Assembly: GCF_018449655.1 (NCBI RefSeq)
Contig: NZ_JAAVUX010000029.1
Coordinates: 1-44,014, forward strand
Reading direction: 5' to 3'
Length of the DNA: 44,014 nt
Source: Pseudomonas sp. dw_358
GTDB taxonomy: Bacteria; Pseudomonadota; Gammaproteobacteria; Pseudomonadales; Pseudomonadaceae
Under the pieces are notes generated by a model, which was given only the letters and a program-made list of their open reading frames with translations, was not told the origin of the DNA and searched no databases. Positions 15,129-24,968 of the stretch are shown here, piece by piece. The position numbers were made by a program, and so were the translations under genes. Position 1 is the stretch's first letter, and each line of letters opens with the position of its first letter.

Positions 15129-18100
15129 ACCCGTCTCGCCTGTTTATCCAGCGTCCGGTCGCCACCGTTCTGCTGATGATGGCGGTGCTGATGTCTGGCA
15201 TCTTTGCCTACAAGTTGCTCTCCACCTCGGCGCTGCCCGAAGTGGACTATCCGACCATCCAGGTGACCACGCTGTACCCGGGGGCGAGCTCCAACGTGCT
15301 GGCCTCGGCGGTCACTGCGCCGCTGGAACGCCAGCTGGGGCAGATGCCTGGCCTGTCGCAGATGTACTCCACCAGCTCGGCGGGTGCCTCGGTCATCACC
15401 CTGAAGTTTTCCCTGGACCTGTCCCTGGACGTGGCCGAGCAGGAAGTGCAGGCGGCGATCAATGCCGCCACCAGCCTGATCCCCAGCGACCTGCCCAACC
15501 CGCCTACCTACAAAAAGGTCAACCCGGCCGATACCGCAGTGCTGACCCTGGCGGCCACCTCCGACAGCCTGCCGCTGACCCAGGTGCAGGACCTGGTCAA
15601 CACCCGCGTGGCGCTCAAGCTCTCGCAGATTTCCGGCGTCGGCCTGGTCAGCCTGGCCGGCGGCCAGCAACCGGCGGTGAAGATCGAGGTCAACCCCACC
15701 AGCCTCGCGGCCCACGGCCTGACCCTGGAAGACGTCTATACCAAGGTCAACGCCGCCAACGTCAACGGCTCCAAAGGCGGCTTCGACGGCCCGGCCCACT
15801 CCATCACCATCGACGCCAACGACCAGTTGCGCGACGCTGTCGAATACGGCGATCTGGTGCTGGCCTACGAAAACGGCAATACCCTGCGCCTCAAGGACGT
15901 CGCCACCACCGCCGAAGCGCCCCAGGACCAGTACCTGTCCGCCACCGCCAACGGCGCCCCGGCCATTGTCATCAACGTTCAGCGTCAGCCCGGCGCCAAC
16001 GTGATCCAGGTGGTCGACGCGATCAAGAAACAGCTGCCGACCTTGCAGGCAGCCATGCCGGAATCGGTGCACCTGACCGTGCTCAACGACCGCACTCAGA
16101 CCATTCGCGCCTCGATCAAGGACGTGCAGATCGAGCTGTGCCTGTCCATCGGCCTGGTGGTGCTGGTGACCTTCCTGTTCCTGGGCAACATCACCGCCAC
16201 CCTGATTCCCAGCGTGGCGGTGCCGCTGTCGCTGGTGGGCACCTTCGGGGTGATGTACCTGGCCGGCTTCAGCCTCAACAACCTGACGCTGATGGCGTTG
16301 ACCATTGCCACCGGCTTTGTCATCGACGACGCCATCGTCGTCGTGGAGAACATCTCGCGGCATCTGGAGGAGGGCGAAGAACCCATGGTCGCGGCCCTCA
16401 AGGGCTCCCAGGAAATCGGCTTCACCATCATCTCGCTGACGGTGTCGCTGATCGCCGTGCTGATCCCGTTGCTGTTCATGGGCGATGTGGTCGGCCGGCT
16501 GTTTCGCGAGTTTGCCATCACCCTGGCGGTGGCCATTCTGGTGTCCATGGTGATTTCCCTGACCTTGACCCCGATGCTCTGCGCGCACCTGCTGCGCCAT
16601 ACCCCCGAAGGCCAGCAAGGGCGCTTTGCCGCCTGGGGCGACCGGCAATACCAGCGCGTACTCGGCGCCTATGACCGGGGCCTGCTGTGGGTGCTGGACC
16701 ATCAGCGCCTGACCCTGCTGGTGGCCGTGGGCACCGTGGCCCTGACCGCGTTCCTGTACCTGATTGTGCCCAAGGGCTTCTTTCCGTCTCAGGACACCGG
16801 ACTGATCCAGGGCTTCACCCGCGCCTCCCAGGACGTATCCTTCAGTGAAATGGCCCGGCGTCAGCAAGCGATGGTCGAAGTGGTGCGTCAGGACCCGGCC
16901 GTGGCATCGGTGTCCTCGACCCTCGGGGTGGACGGCACCAACGGTTCTCTGAACAACGGCCGCTTGCAGATCGAACTCAAGCCGTTTGAGGAACGCACCG
17001 ACAACGCCGCGCAGATCATCACCCGCATGGAGAAGGCGGCCGCCTCGGTGTCCGGCATTACCCTCAACCTGGTGTCGTCCCAGGACCTGAGCGTGGACGA
17101 CCAACTGACCCCCAGCCAGTACCAGTTCACCCTGGACGATTCCGACAGCGCCAACCTCTCGGCACTGATGCCGCGCTTGATGGCGAAGCTGCAGCAGCGT
17201 CCCGAGATGCGCGATGTGATCGACAACCTGCAAGACCAGGGCCTGGTGGCCTACGTCGAACTGGACCGTGCCGCCGCCATGCGCTACGGCATCAGCGCCT
17301 CGGACGTCGACACGGCGCTGTACAATGCCTTCGGTCAGCGCCTGATCTCGACCATCTTTACCCAGTCCAACCAGTACCGCGTGGTGCTGCAGGTGCCAGG
17401 CAAGTTTCAGGAGTCGCTGGCGGCTTTCGGCAACATCTACCTGGCGGCGTCGACTTCCAGCAACGGCTCCAATACCAGCACCAGCACGGCCGCCGGCGCC
17501 CCGACCTCGACCTCGGCTTCTTCCTCAAGCACCAGCAGCACCCTGACCAGCGGCACCACCACTGCCACGCAGATGGTGCGCCTGACCGACATCGCCAAGG
17601 TCAGCCAGCGCACCGGCGCCCTGATGCTCAGCCGCCTGGACCAGTTTCCGGCCGTGACCCTGTCGTTCAACCTGGCCGAGGGTTACTCACTGGAGCAGGC
17701 GCAACAGGCGATCAGCGAGGTCATGGCCGAGGTCAAGGCGCCGTCCACCGTGACCCTGCGTTATCAGGGCGCGGCGGCAGCTTTCCAGAGCGCCACTGGC
17801 AACACGGTGTGGCTGATCCTCGCTGCCCTGGTGGTGATGTACATCGTGCTGGGCATGCTCTATGAGAGTTTCATTCACCCAATCACCATCCTCTCGACCT
17901 TGCCGTCGGCGGGCATCGGCGCCTTGCTGGCGCTGTTGCTGTGCGGCACGGAGTTCAGCCTGATCGCCTTGATCGGGGTGATTCTGTTGATCGGCATCGT
18001 CAAGAAGAACGCGATCATGATGATCGACTTTGCTCTGGAAGGCCGCCAGCATCTGCACCTTGGCGCGCGGGAGGCCATTCACCGGGCCTGCCTGCTGCGC

Positions 18101-18346
18101 CTGCGGCCGATTCTGATGACTACCCTGGCGGCCTTGTTCGGCGCCTTGCCGCTGATGCTGGCCACGGGGGCGGGTGCGGAGTTGCGCCGGCCGCTGGGAC
18201 TGGTGATCGTCGGCGGCCTGTTGCTGAGCCAGCTGCTGACGCTGTTCACCACGCCCGTGATCTATTTGATGTTCGATCGCTTGAGTGATCGTGCCCGTGC
18301 CCGCTTCGGCAGAGATCGCCGCACCGATGCGAGCAGCCCGCGATGA
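15125..18346 (+). CDS. muxB: RND efflux permease MuxB/MdtB
   Basis: This 1073-residue inner-membrane proton/drug antiporter subunit has twelve helices and two large periplasmic loops. The proton-relay aspartates are in helix 4 (GFVIDDAIVVVENI), with LFREFAIT and the helix 11-12 motif IVKKNAIMMIDFA. MdtB-type permeases work as heteromultimers with MdtC-type partners. A Ser/Thr-rich low-complexity insertion of about 40 residues (about 774-815, nt 17445-17570) lies in the second periplasmic loop. It is not part of the core RND fold and makes the protein longer than the roughly 1040 expected. The gene overlaps both neighbours by 4 bases, indicating strict co-translation. Confidence 0.92.
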   Translation: MNPSRLFIQRPVATVLLMMAVLMSGIFAYKLLSTSALPEVDYPTIQVTTLYPGASSNVLASAVTAPLERQLGQMPGLSQMYSTSSAGASVITLKFSLDLSLDVAEQEVQAAINAATSLIPSDLPNPPTYKKVNPADTAVLTLAATSDSLPLTQVQDLVNTRVALKLSQISGVGLVSLAGGQQPAVKIEVNPTSLAAHGLTLEDVYTKVNAANVNGSKGGFDGPAHSITIDANDQLRDAVEYGDLVLAYENGNTLRLKDVATTAEAPQDQYLSATANGAPAIVINVQRQPGANVIQVVDAIKKQLPTLQAAMPESVHLTVLNDRTQTIRASIKDVQIELCLSIGLVVLVTFLFLGNITATLIPSVAVPLSLVGTFGVMYLAGFSLNNLTLMALTIATGFVIDDAIVVVENISRHLEEGEEPMVAALKGSQEIGFTIISLTVSLIAVLIPLLFMGDVVGRLFREFAITLAVAILVSMVISLTLTPMLCAHLLRHTPEGQQGRFAAWGDRQYQRVLGAYDRGLLWVLDHQRLTLLVAVGTVALTAFLYLIVPKGFFPSQDTGLIQGFTRASQDVSFSEMARRQQAMVEVVRQDPAVASVSSTLGVDGTNGSLNNGRLQIELKPFEERTDNAAQIITRMEKAAASVSGITLNLVSSQDLSVDDQLTPSQYQFTLDDSDSANLSALMPRLMAKLQQRPEMRDVIDNLQDQGLVAYVELDRAAAMRYGISASDVDTALYNAFGQRLISTIFTQSNQYRVVLQVPGKFQESLAAFGNIYLAASTSSNGSNTSTSTAAGAPTSTSASSSSTSSTLTSGTTTATQMVRLTDIAKVSQRTGALMLSRLDQFPAVTLSFNLAEGYSLEQAQQAISEVMAEVKAPSTVTLRYQGAAAAFQSATGNTVWLILAALVVMYIVLGMLYESFIHPITILSTLPSAGIGALLALLLCGTEFSLIALIGVILLIGIVKKNAIMMIDFALEGRQHLHLGAREAIHRACLLRLRPILMTTLAALFGALPLMLATGAGAELRRPLGLVIVGGLLLSQLLTLFTTPVIYLMFDRLSDRARARFGRDRRTDASSPR

Positions 18347-21300
18347 ACCTCTCGCGGATCTTCATCCGGCGCCCCATCGCCACCTTGCTGCTGAGCCTGA
18401 GCATCACCCTGGCCGGGGTGCTCGGCTTTGCCTTGCTGCCGGTGGCGCCGCTGCCTCAGGTGGATTTCCCGACCATCATCGTCAGCGCCAGCCTGCCCGG
18501 CGCCAACCCGGAAACCATGGCCGCCACCGTGGCCACGCCCTTGGAGCGAGCGCTGGGGCAGATCGCCGGAATCAGCGAGATGACCTCCAGCAGCGCCCAG
18601 AGCTCAACCACCCTGGTGCTGCAATTTGGTCTGGACCGCGACATCAACGGCGCCGCCCGCGACGTGCAGGCGGCGATCAATGCCGCGCGCAGCCTGTTGC
18701 CCAGCTCCATGCCTTCTCTACCCACCTACCGCAAGGCCAACCCGGCCGATGCACCGATCATCATGCTCGCGCTCACTTCCGCCACCCGCGGCCGTGGCGA
18801 GCTGTACGACCTGGCCTACAGCAAGTTGCAGCAGAAGATTGCCCAGGTGAACGGCGTCGGTGAAGTCTCGGTGCGTGGCGGCTCGCTGCCGGCCGTGCGC
18901 ATCGACCTGCAACCGAACATGCTCGCCCAGGCCGGCATCTCCCTGGACACTGTGCGCACGGCCATCAACAAGGCCACCGCCGCCAAGCCCAAGGGTATTT
19001 TGCAGGGCGATGGCCAGCACTGGCTGATCGACGGCAACGACCAGATCGACAAGGCCGACGACTATCGCAAACTGATTGTCAGCTACCAGAACGGCGCGGC
19101 GGTGCGCCTGGGCGATGTCGCCAATGTCTACGACGCCGTTGAAGACACCTTCGTCGGCGGCTTCTACAACGGCCAGCCGTCAGTGACGCTGGGCGTGACC
19201 CGCCAGGCCGGTGCCAACATGCTCGCCACCATCGACAGCATCAAGGCACTGCTGCCGCAGTTGCAGGCCATGGTGCCGGGGGATGTGCAACTGGTGCGGG
19301 TGATCGACCGCTCCTCGACCATCCGCTCGTCCCTGCACGACACCGAAGAAACCTTGCTGGTGGCCACCTTGCTGGTGATCGCCGTGGTCTTCGTGTTCCT
19401 GCGCAACGTGCGCGCCACCATCATTCCCGCCGTGGTGTTGCCGGTGTCGCTGATCGGCACCTGTGCGGTGATGTACCTGGTGGGCTATAGCCTGGACAAC
19501 CTGTCGCTGATGGCGCTGATCATCTGCACCGGCTTTGTGGTGGACGACGCGATTGTCGTGCTGGAAAACATCGCCCGCTATCAGGAGCAGGGCATGCGCC
19601 CGTTGCGGGCGGCGCTGATGGGCACCCGGGAAGTGGGCTTCACTGTGCTGTCCATGACCGTGTCGCTGATTGCCGTGTTCATTCCCATCCTGCTGATGGG
19701 CGACATCGTCGGGCGGCTGTTTCGCGAATTCGCCATCACCCTGAGCGTGGCGCTGGTGCTGTCCATGGTGGTGTCCTTGAGCCTGACCCCCGTGCTCTGC
19801 GTGCTGTTGCTGCGCCAACCGGATCATCAGGCCCCAGTACCACGGGCCTATCAATGGATCGAGCGGGGCCTGGCGCGCTTGCAAGGCGCCTACCTGACCG
19901 CCCTGGCCTGGGTGCTGCGCCATCGCGTGCTGACCATGCTCAGCCTGCTGATCACGGTGATGTTCAACGTGCACCTGTACGCCACGGTGCAGAAGGGCTT
20001 CTTCCCCGCCCAGGACACCGGCCTGATCATGGGTGCGGTGCGGGCCGACCAGGCCATCTCTTATCAGGCGCTCAAGCCGCACCTGCTGCGCATCGCCCGC
20101 AGCATCGCCAAGGACCCGGACGTCGAAGCGGTGATGTCGTCTACCGGCGGTGGCGGCTTCGGCTCGCGCAACAGCGGCATGTTCTTCGTTCGCCTGAAGG
20201 ACTACCAGCTGCGTACCAGCAGCGCCCAGGTCATTGCCAACCGCCTGATGCGCGCCAACGGTGGCACCGCCGGCCTGCAGGTGTTCATGCAACCGGCCGA
20301 GGACATTCGCGTGGGCGGCCGCTCGGCCAACGCCACCTATCAGTTCAGCCTGCGGGCCGATGACCTGACCTTGCTGCGTACCTGGACACCCAAGGTCGAG
20401 GCCGCCCTCAAGACCTTGCCCGAACTCACCGGCCTGGACTCTGACTCGCAGACCGGTGGCCAGGAAATCAAGCTGCACATCGACCGCGCCGCCGCCAGCC
20501 GCCTCGGGGTCAGCGTCAGCGACATCGACAACCTGCTCAATAACGCCTTCAGCCAACGCCAGGTGGCCACGCTGTACAAGACCCTCAACCAGTATCACGT
20601 GGTCATGGGCCTGGACCCGTCCTACACCCAGGACCCGAGCATGCTGTCGAAAATCTACGTGGTCACCAGCAGCGGCGCCCAAGTGCCGCTGGCAGCCTTC
20701 GCCACCTTCGCCCCGGACAATGCGCCGCTGTCGGTGGCCCATGAAGGCCAATCGGCCACCAGCACCCTGGCCTTCAACCTCGCCGACGGCGTGTCCCTGG
20801 AGCAGGCCACAGCCGCGGTCAACGCGGCCATCGACAAGCTGGGTATGCCCCGCGATGTGCAGACCGGTTTTGCCGGCACCGCCAAGGCCTTCCAGGCGCT
20901 GGCGGCGAGTATGCCGTGGCTGATCCTCGCGGCCCTGCTGGCGGTGTACATCGTGCTGGGGGTGCTGTACGAAAGTTACATCCACCCGCTGACCATCCTC
21001 TCCACCTTGCCCTCGGCGGGGGTCGGCGCCTTGCTGCTGCTGGAGATCACTAACATGCAGCTGACGGTGATCGCCTTGATCGGCATCCTGCTACTGATCG
21101 GCATCGTCAAGAAGAATGCCATCATGATGATCGACTTCGCCCTGATCGCCGAACGCCAGCGTGGCCTGTCCCCGGAGCAGGCGATCATGGAAGCCTGCCG
21201 CATGCGCTTTCGGCCAATCATGATGACCACCCTGGCCGCCTTCTTCGGCGCCTTGCCGCTGGCCCTGGGCAGTGGCGGCGATGCCGACCTGCGCAAGCCA

Positions 21301-21450
21301 CTGGGCATCGCCATCGCTGGGGGCCTGGCCCTGAGCCAGTTGCTGACCCTGTTCACTACCCCGGTGGTGTACCTCTACCTCGACCGCCTGAGCCGCGCCA
21401 CCCGGCACCTGTGGCATACACGTATTCGCCGTTCGCACGCTGCCGGCTGA
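18343..21450 (+). CDS. muxC: RND efflux permease MuxC/MdtC
   Basis: This is the second inner-membrane RND permease of the pump, 1035 residues, paralogous to the preceding gene. It keeps the same landmarks: the N-terminal FIRRPIATLLL, helix 4 GFVVDDAIVVLENI with the paired aspartates, LFREFAITLSVAL, and IVKKNAIMMIDFALIAERQ near the C-terminus. It lacks the Ser/Thr-rich insertion of its partner and has standard length. In MdtBC-type pumps the two permeases form a mixed trimer in which one subunit may mainly carry substrate and the other protons. It starts within the end of muxB (ATGA overlap). Substrates of characterised Mux pumps include novobiocin and aztreonam; this is family knowledge only. 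Confidence 0.92.
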   Translation: MNLSRIFIRRPIATLLLSLSITLAGVLGFALLPVAPLPQVDFPTIIVSASLPGANPETMAATVATPLERALGQIAGISEMTSSSAQSSTTLVLQFGLDRDINGAARDVQAAINAARSLLPSSMPSLPTYRKANPADAPIIMLALTSATRGRGELYDLAYSKLQQKIAQVNGVGEVSVRGGSLPAVRIDLQPNMLAQAGISLDTVRTAINKATAAKPKGILQGDGQHWLIDGNDQIDKADDYRKLIVSYQNGAAVRLGDVANVYDAVEDTFVGGFYNGQPSVTLGVTRQAGANMLATIDSIKALLPQLQAMVPGDVQLVRVIDRSSTIRSSLHDTEETLLVATLLVIAVVFVFLRNVRATIIPAVVLPVSLIGTCAVMYLVGYSLDNLSLMALIICTGFVVDDAIVVLENIARYQEQGMRPLRAALMGTREVGFTVLSMTVSLIAVFIPILLMGDIVGRLFREFAITLSVALVLSMVVSLSLTPVLCVLLLRQPDHQAPVPRAYQWIERGLARLQGAYLTALAWVLRHRVLTMLSLLITVMFNVHLYATVQKGFFPAQDTGLIMGAVRADQAISYQALKPHLLRIARSIAKDPDVEAVMSSTGGGGFGSRNSGMFFVRLKDYQLRTSSAQVIANRLMRANGGTAGLQVFMQPAEDIRVGGRSANATYQFSLRADDLTLLRTWTPKVEAALKTLPELTGLDSDSQTGGQEIKLHIDRAAASRLGVSVSDIDNLLNNAFSQRQVATLYKTLNQYHVVMGLDPSYTQDPSMLSKIYVVTSSGAQVPLAAFATFAPDNAPLSVAHEGQSATSTLAFNLADGVSLEQATAAVNAAIDKLGMPRDVQTGFAGTAKAFQALAASMPWLILAALLAVYIVLGVLYESYIHPLTILSTLPSAGVGALLLLEITNMQLTVIALIGILLLIGIVKKNAIMMIDFALIAERQRGLSPEQAIMEACRMRFRPIMMTTLAAFFGALPLALGSGGDADLRKPLGIAIAGGLALSQLLTLFTTPVVYLYLDRLSRATRHLWHTRIRRSHAAG

Positions 21451-21467
21451 CTGACAAGGGTTACTTG

Positions 21468-22943
21468 ATGAACGCATTCGTACCTTCTCGACTCTGCGCC
21501 GCGCTGGTCCTGGCCACGCTGGCCTTGAGCGGCTGCATGGTCGGCCCGGACTACCAGCGGCCCAGCGCGCCTGTTTCCACTCAGTTCAAGGAAGCGGCCG
21601 GGTGGAAGGCCGCCAGCCCTCGGGACGAGCTGCCCAAGGGGCCATGGTGGGCGCTCTACCAGGATCCGCAACTGGATGCGCTGGTGGCGCAGGTGCAGTT
21701 GAATAACCAGAACGTGGCGCAATACGCGGCCCTGTACCGTCAGGCCCTCGGGCTGGTGAACCAGTCCCGTGCCGGCCTGTTTCCGACCCTGACCGCCACC
21801 GGCGACAGTACCCGTAGCGGCACCGGCGGCGGTTCGTCACGCACCAGCGTCAATACCGGCACCGACACCACGACGAGCACCAGCAGCAGCTCCAGTGGCA
21901 GCATCAGCAAGACCGACTCGGCCACCCTCAATCTGAGCTGGGAAGCCGACATCTGGGGCAAGCTGCGCCGCACTGTGGCCGAGGACCGTGCCAGTGCTCA
22001 GGCCAGCGCGGCGGACCTGGCCAACGCCACCCTGAGCGCCCAGTCGTCGCTGGCACAGGATTATTTCCAGCTGCGCATTCTCGACCAGCGCATTGCGCTG
22101 TACCAGGAAACCATCGAGGGCTACCAGCGCTACCTGCAGATCATCCAGAACAAATACGACGAGCAGATCTCCTCGCGGGCGGACCTGGCCACCGGCAAGA
22201 CCCAGCTGCAGAGTGCCCAGGCCTCCATGCTGGACCTGCAATGGCAGCGCGCGCAGTACGAGCACGCGGTTGCGCTGCTGATGGGCAAGGCGCCGGCTGA
22301 CTTCAGTCTGGCGGCAGACAAGCACTGGCAGTACCACGTGCCGACCGTGCCCCTGGGGATCCCCAGTCGGCTGCTGGAACGCCGTCCCGACATTGCTTCG
22401 GCCGAGCGTGCCATGGCGGCGGCCAACGAGGCGGTGGGGGTGGCCACGGCCGCCTACTACCCGGACCTGACCCTGACGGCCAGCGGCGGCTTTCAGAACA
22501 GCGGCTTCGGCAACCTGTTCACCGTGCCCAACCGGTTCTGGTCCATCGGCCCGAGCCTGAGTGGCACCTTGCTGGACTTCGGCGCGACCCGTGCAGCGGT
22601 CGATCAGGCCCGCGCCGCCTACGATGCCAAGGTCGCCGTCTACCGGCAGACCGTGCTCACCGGGCTGGGCGAGGTCGAGGACTATCTGGTGGAGCTGCGC
22701 ACCCTGGAGCCGGAGCTGGTGGCCCGGCGTCTGTCGGCGCAATCGGCGGAAGATTCGGCATCGGTGAGCCGCGATCAGTACGAGGCCGGGGTGATCGACT
22801 ACCTGGACGTGGCCACCACCCAGGCCACCAGCCTCAGCGAGCGGCAGACCTTGCTCAGTCTGGTGGGCACCCAACTGGTCACCAGTGTGCAGTTGCAGGC
22901 CGCACTGGGCGGGTCGTGGCAAGGCGAGGCCAAGGCACCGTAA
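21468..22943 (+). CDS. opmB: Outer-membrane efflux lipoprotein OpmB/NodT family
   Basis: This 491-residue TolC-like channel lipoprotein has a signal peptide ending in LALSGC (lipidated Cys23), followed by MVGPDYQRP, the usual start of OprM-type channels. Two repeats of long helices and outer-membrane strands follow, with LLERRPDIASAERAMAAANEAVGVATAAYYP, a hallmark stretch. It would trimerise and dock on MuxA. A Ser/Thr/Gly-rich stretch at about residues 117-150 (nt 21816-21918) falls where the first beta-strand/loop should lie, so it is probably an extended exposed loop. The start follows AAGGG by eight bases; an upstream in-frame extension to 21411 has no ribosome binding site. It is last in the pump operon. 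Confidence 0.92.
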   Translation: MNAFVPSRLCAALVLATLALSGCMVGPDYQRPSAPVSTQFKEAAGWKAASPRDELPKGPWWALYQDPQLDALVAQVQLNNQNVAQYAALYRQALGLVNQSRAGLFPTLTATGDSTRSGTGGGSSRTSVNTGTDTTTSTSSSSSGSISKTDSATLNLSWEADIWGKLRRTVAEDRASAQASAADLANATLSAQSSLAQDYFQLRILDQRIALYQETIEGYQRYLQIIQNKYDEQISSRADLATGKTQLQSAQASMLDLQWQRAQYEHAVALLMGKAPADFSLAADKHWQYHVPTVPLGIPSRLLERRPDIASAERAMAAANEAVGVATAAYYPDLTLTASGGFQNSGFGNLFTVPNRFWSIGPSLSGTLLDFGATRAAVDQARAAYDAKVAVYRQTVLTGLGEVEDYLVELRTLEPELVARRLSAQSAEDSASVSRDQYEAGVIDYLDVATTQATSLSERQTLLSLVGTQLVTSVQLQAALGGSWQGEAKAP

Positions 22944-23001
22944 ACACCGCATTCAAGGTTCGGGATCGGGGAAAAAAGCTTTCAGCCCGTCGGTGCTCCG
23001 T

Positions 23002-23017
23002 AAGCCTCTCGAGGCTT
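23002..23017. terminator. Short hairpin after the pump operon
   Basis: AAGCCTCTCGAGGCTT folds into a 6-7 bp stem with a 2-4 base loop, 58 bases after opmB. No strong T-run follows on the plus strand, so termination is uncertain. Confidence 0.3.
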
Positions 23018-23093
23018 CTATTCTGCCGGTTCGCGCTGTTAACGCTGGCCCCCTTCACGCCTTCGCTGCTAGCGGCGCAGGCAGGAGCATCCC

Positions 23094-24968
23094 ATGCCCT
23101 CGAAAATCGCCCCCGACGCTTCGCCGATCACCTCCCTGGACCTGGATTTCGTGGCCAAGCGCTACAGTATCGGGGTCCCCTTGGTAGACCTGCCGCTAGA
23201 GCGGCTGGCCACCTTCAGCCGCCCCAGTGTCGCCGGCTACTGGCGGGCCTGGAATTACGCCACTGCGGCGGCAAATCAGCCACGGATCGAAGACAGCGGA
23301 TTGATTCTGGAGGGGGCCCGCAGCAACCTGTTGCGCCCGCTGGAAATGCCCCAGGCCTGGCTGTACCCACCGCGAGGCACTGTCAACGGTGCGCCGGGCA
23401 TGAACAGTGGGCAGATGACCGGCTTCGTCTCGGCGCGCGATAACCAGGTCGCCCAGCAGAACCTCGACATCCCCCGCGATCGCAGCGTCTATTCGCTGTC
23501 GCTCTGGGTGAAGGCGAAGGAGGCGGGGAAGGGCCGGGTGTACCTGCCGGAAACCGGGGTCTACCCCCATCCCAGCAACGGCCATGACGAAGCCTGGTAC
23601 GACTTTGCCAGCGACCGGCTGGGTGGCGATATGGTCGGGCATTGGCAGGCCGAGCGGATCTATGGCTGGACCCGACTGAGCGTCGTTCATGCCAATGCCC
23701 ACCAAGCGGGTGTCCATGTCCTGAAGATGCGCAACGACCCCCAGGCCGAGATCATCTACGGCGGGATCCAGCTGGAGAAGGGTGCGCGTCCCACCTCGAT
23801 GATCCCGCAGAGCTGGGGCATCGCCGAACGCGCCCCCGAGCGGCTGCATATCCCGCCCGGCGCCTGGAATGCGGTGCCCGGCGCGCTGCGGGTAGACGCC
23901 GATAAAGGCGTCGTTGCCGAGCTGCGGGCCGACGGCCTGCACATCAGCGGGACCGGCACCCTGCGGCGGATCGAGTACGTGCAACACCTGGTGCTGGATG
24001 AGCCCTTTCAGCTGATGGCCATGAACATTGCCGGGGCGGAGTTCGGTCAAAGCATGCCGGGAGTCCACGGCACCCATTACTTCTGGCCCAATGTTCCCGA
24101 GTTCGATCTGTTCAAAGGCTTTGGCGTGACCCATGTACGGTTGCCATTCAAGTGGGAGCGTATACAGCACGAGATGCAGGGCGAGTTGCATGAGCCGGAG
24201 ATGCAGCGCTTGTTCAACGCATTGAATGCCGCCCAAGGCGCAGGCATGAAGGTGCTGTTGGACATGCACAATTACTATGTGCGCAAGATCGATGGCGTGG
24301 ACTACGACATCGGCACGGGGCGGGTCCCGATAGACGCCTGGGTCGATGGCTGGGAACGACTGGTCCAGCGGGTCAAGGGCCATCCGGCGGTGTGGGCCTA
24401 TGGCTTGATGAACGAACCCATGGGCACCAGTGGCCGTTGGGCTGAAGGGGCGCAGCGCTGCGTCGATGTGCTGCGCCGGATCGACCCGGATACACCGATT
24501 GCCATTGCCGGCGACCAGTTCTCCAGTGCGCTGTTCTGGCACGAGGCCAACGCCGGGCACCTGCCGTTGCGCGGCGACAACCTGATCTATGAAGCGCATC
24601 TGTATCTGGACGGCGATGCCAGCGGCCGCTACACCAACCGCCACGAGGCCATCGCTGCCGACACCGGAATCCGCCGGGCGCAGCCTTTCGTCAACTGGCT
24701 GAAAACCTGGGGCCTCAAAGGCTTCATCGGGGAATGCGGTGTGCCCGCCGACATGCCGGCCGCCATGGTAGCCATGGAGCGTCTGCTGGAGTACGCCACG
24801 GCCAATCGGGTGCCGGTGTTCTACTGGGCCGGCGGCTCCCATTGGCCCGCCGGCCATGAAACGGCTTGCCAGTACCAGTACCAGTTGCGGGAGCAGGTGG
24901 ATGTCATGGCCCGGCATCGGCTTCGCGTGGTGGCGATGGGGCCGTTTGGGGAGACGTTGGATGAGTGA
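23094..24968 (+). CDS. GH5-type glycoside hydrolase with phage-tail-fibre-like N-terminal region
   Basis: The 624-residue protein has two parts. The C-terminal part (about 300-610) is a TIM barrel of the cellulase/GH5 type with the acid/base Glu441 in LMNEPMG, the nucleophile Glu547 in FIGECGVP, and conserved HNYY and YEAHLYLD strands. The N-terminal part (about 10-230) contains TFSRPSVAGYW, NQPRIED and LEGARSNLL, a pattern I associate with phage tail fibres and related lectin-like jelly-roll domains. There is no signal peptide or membrane segment. Start choice is supported by GCAGGAGC nine bases upstream. The substrate (beta-glucan, or a surface or biofilm polysaccharide) cannot be stated. 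With no classical export signal, release could be by lysis or a non-Sec route, or the enzyme may be intracellular. It has its own transcription unit. Confidence 0.82.
   Translation: MPSKIAPDASPITSLDLDFVAKRYSIGVPLVDLPLERLATFSRPSVAGYWRAWNYATAAANQPRIEDSGLILEGARSNLLRPLEMPQAWLYPPRGTVNGAPGMNSGQMTGFVSARDNQVAQQNLDIPRDRSVYSLSLWVKAKEAGKGRVYLPETGVYPHPSNGHDEAWYDFASDRLGGDMVGHWQAERIYGWTRLSVVHANAHQAGVHVLKMRNDPQAEIIYGGIQLEKGARPTSMIPQSWGIAERAPERLHIPPGAWNAVPGALRVDADKGVVAELRADGLHISGTGTLRRIEYVQHLVLDEPFQLMAMNIAGAEFGQSMPGVHGTHYFWPNVPEFDLFKGFGVTHVRLPFKWERIQHEMQGELHEPEMQRLFNALNAAQGAGMKVLLDMHNYYVRKIDGVDYDIGTGRVPIDAWVDGWERLVQRVKGHPAVWAYGLMNEPMGTSGRWAEGAQRCVDVLRRIDPDTPIAIAGDQFSSALFWHEANAGHLPLRGDNLIYEAHLYLDGDASGRYTNRHEAIAADTGIRRAQPFVNWLKTWGLKGFIGECGVPADMPAAMVAMERLLEYATANRVPVFYWAGGSHWPAGHETACQYQYQLREQVDVMARHRLRVVAMGPFGETLDE

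Noticed and set aside
14894..17233. 779-codon open frame on the minus strand inside muxA/muxB
   Set aside because: It is rich in His, Gln, Gly and Arg with no domain sense and is antisense to strongly conserved pump genes; it is a GC-rich shadow frame.
19180..20985. 601-codon minus-strand frame opposite muxC
   Set aside because: Low-complexity His/Gln-rich translation antisense to a conserved RND permease.
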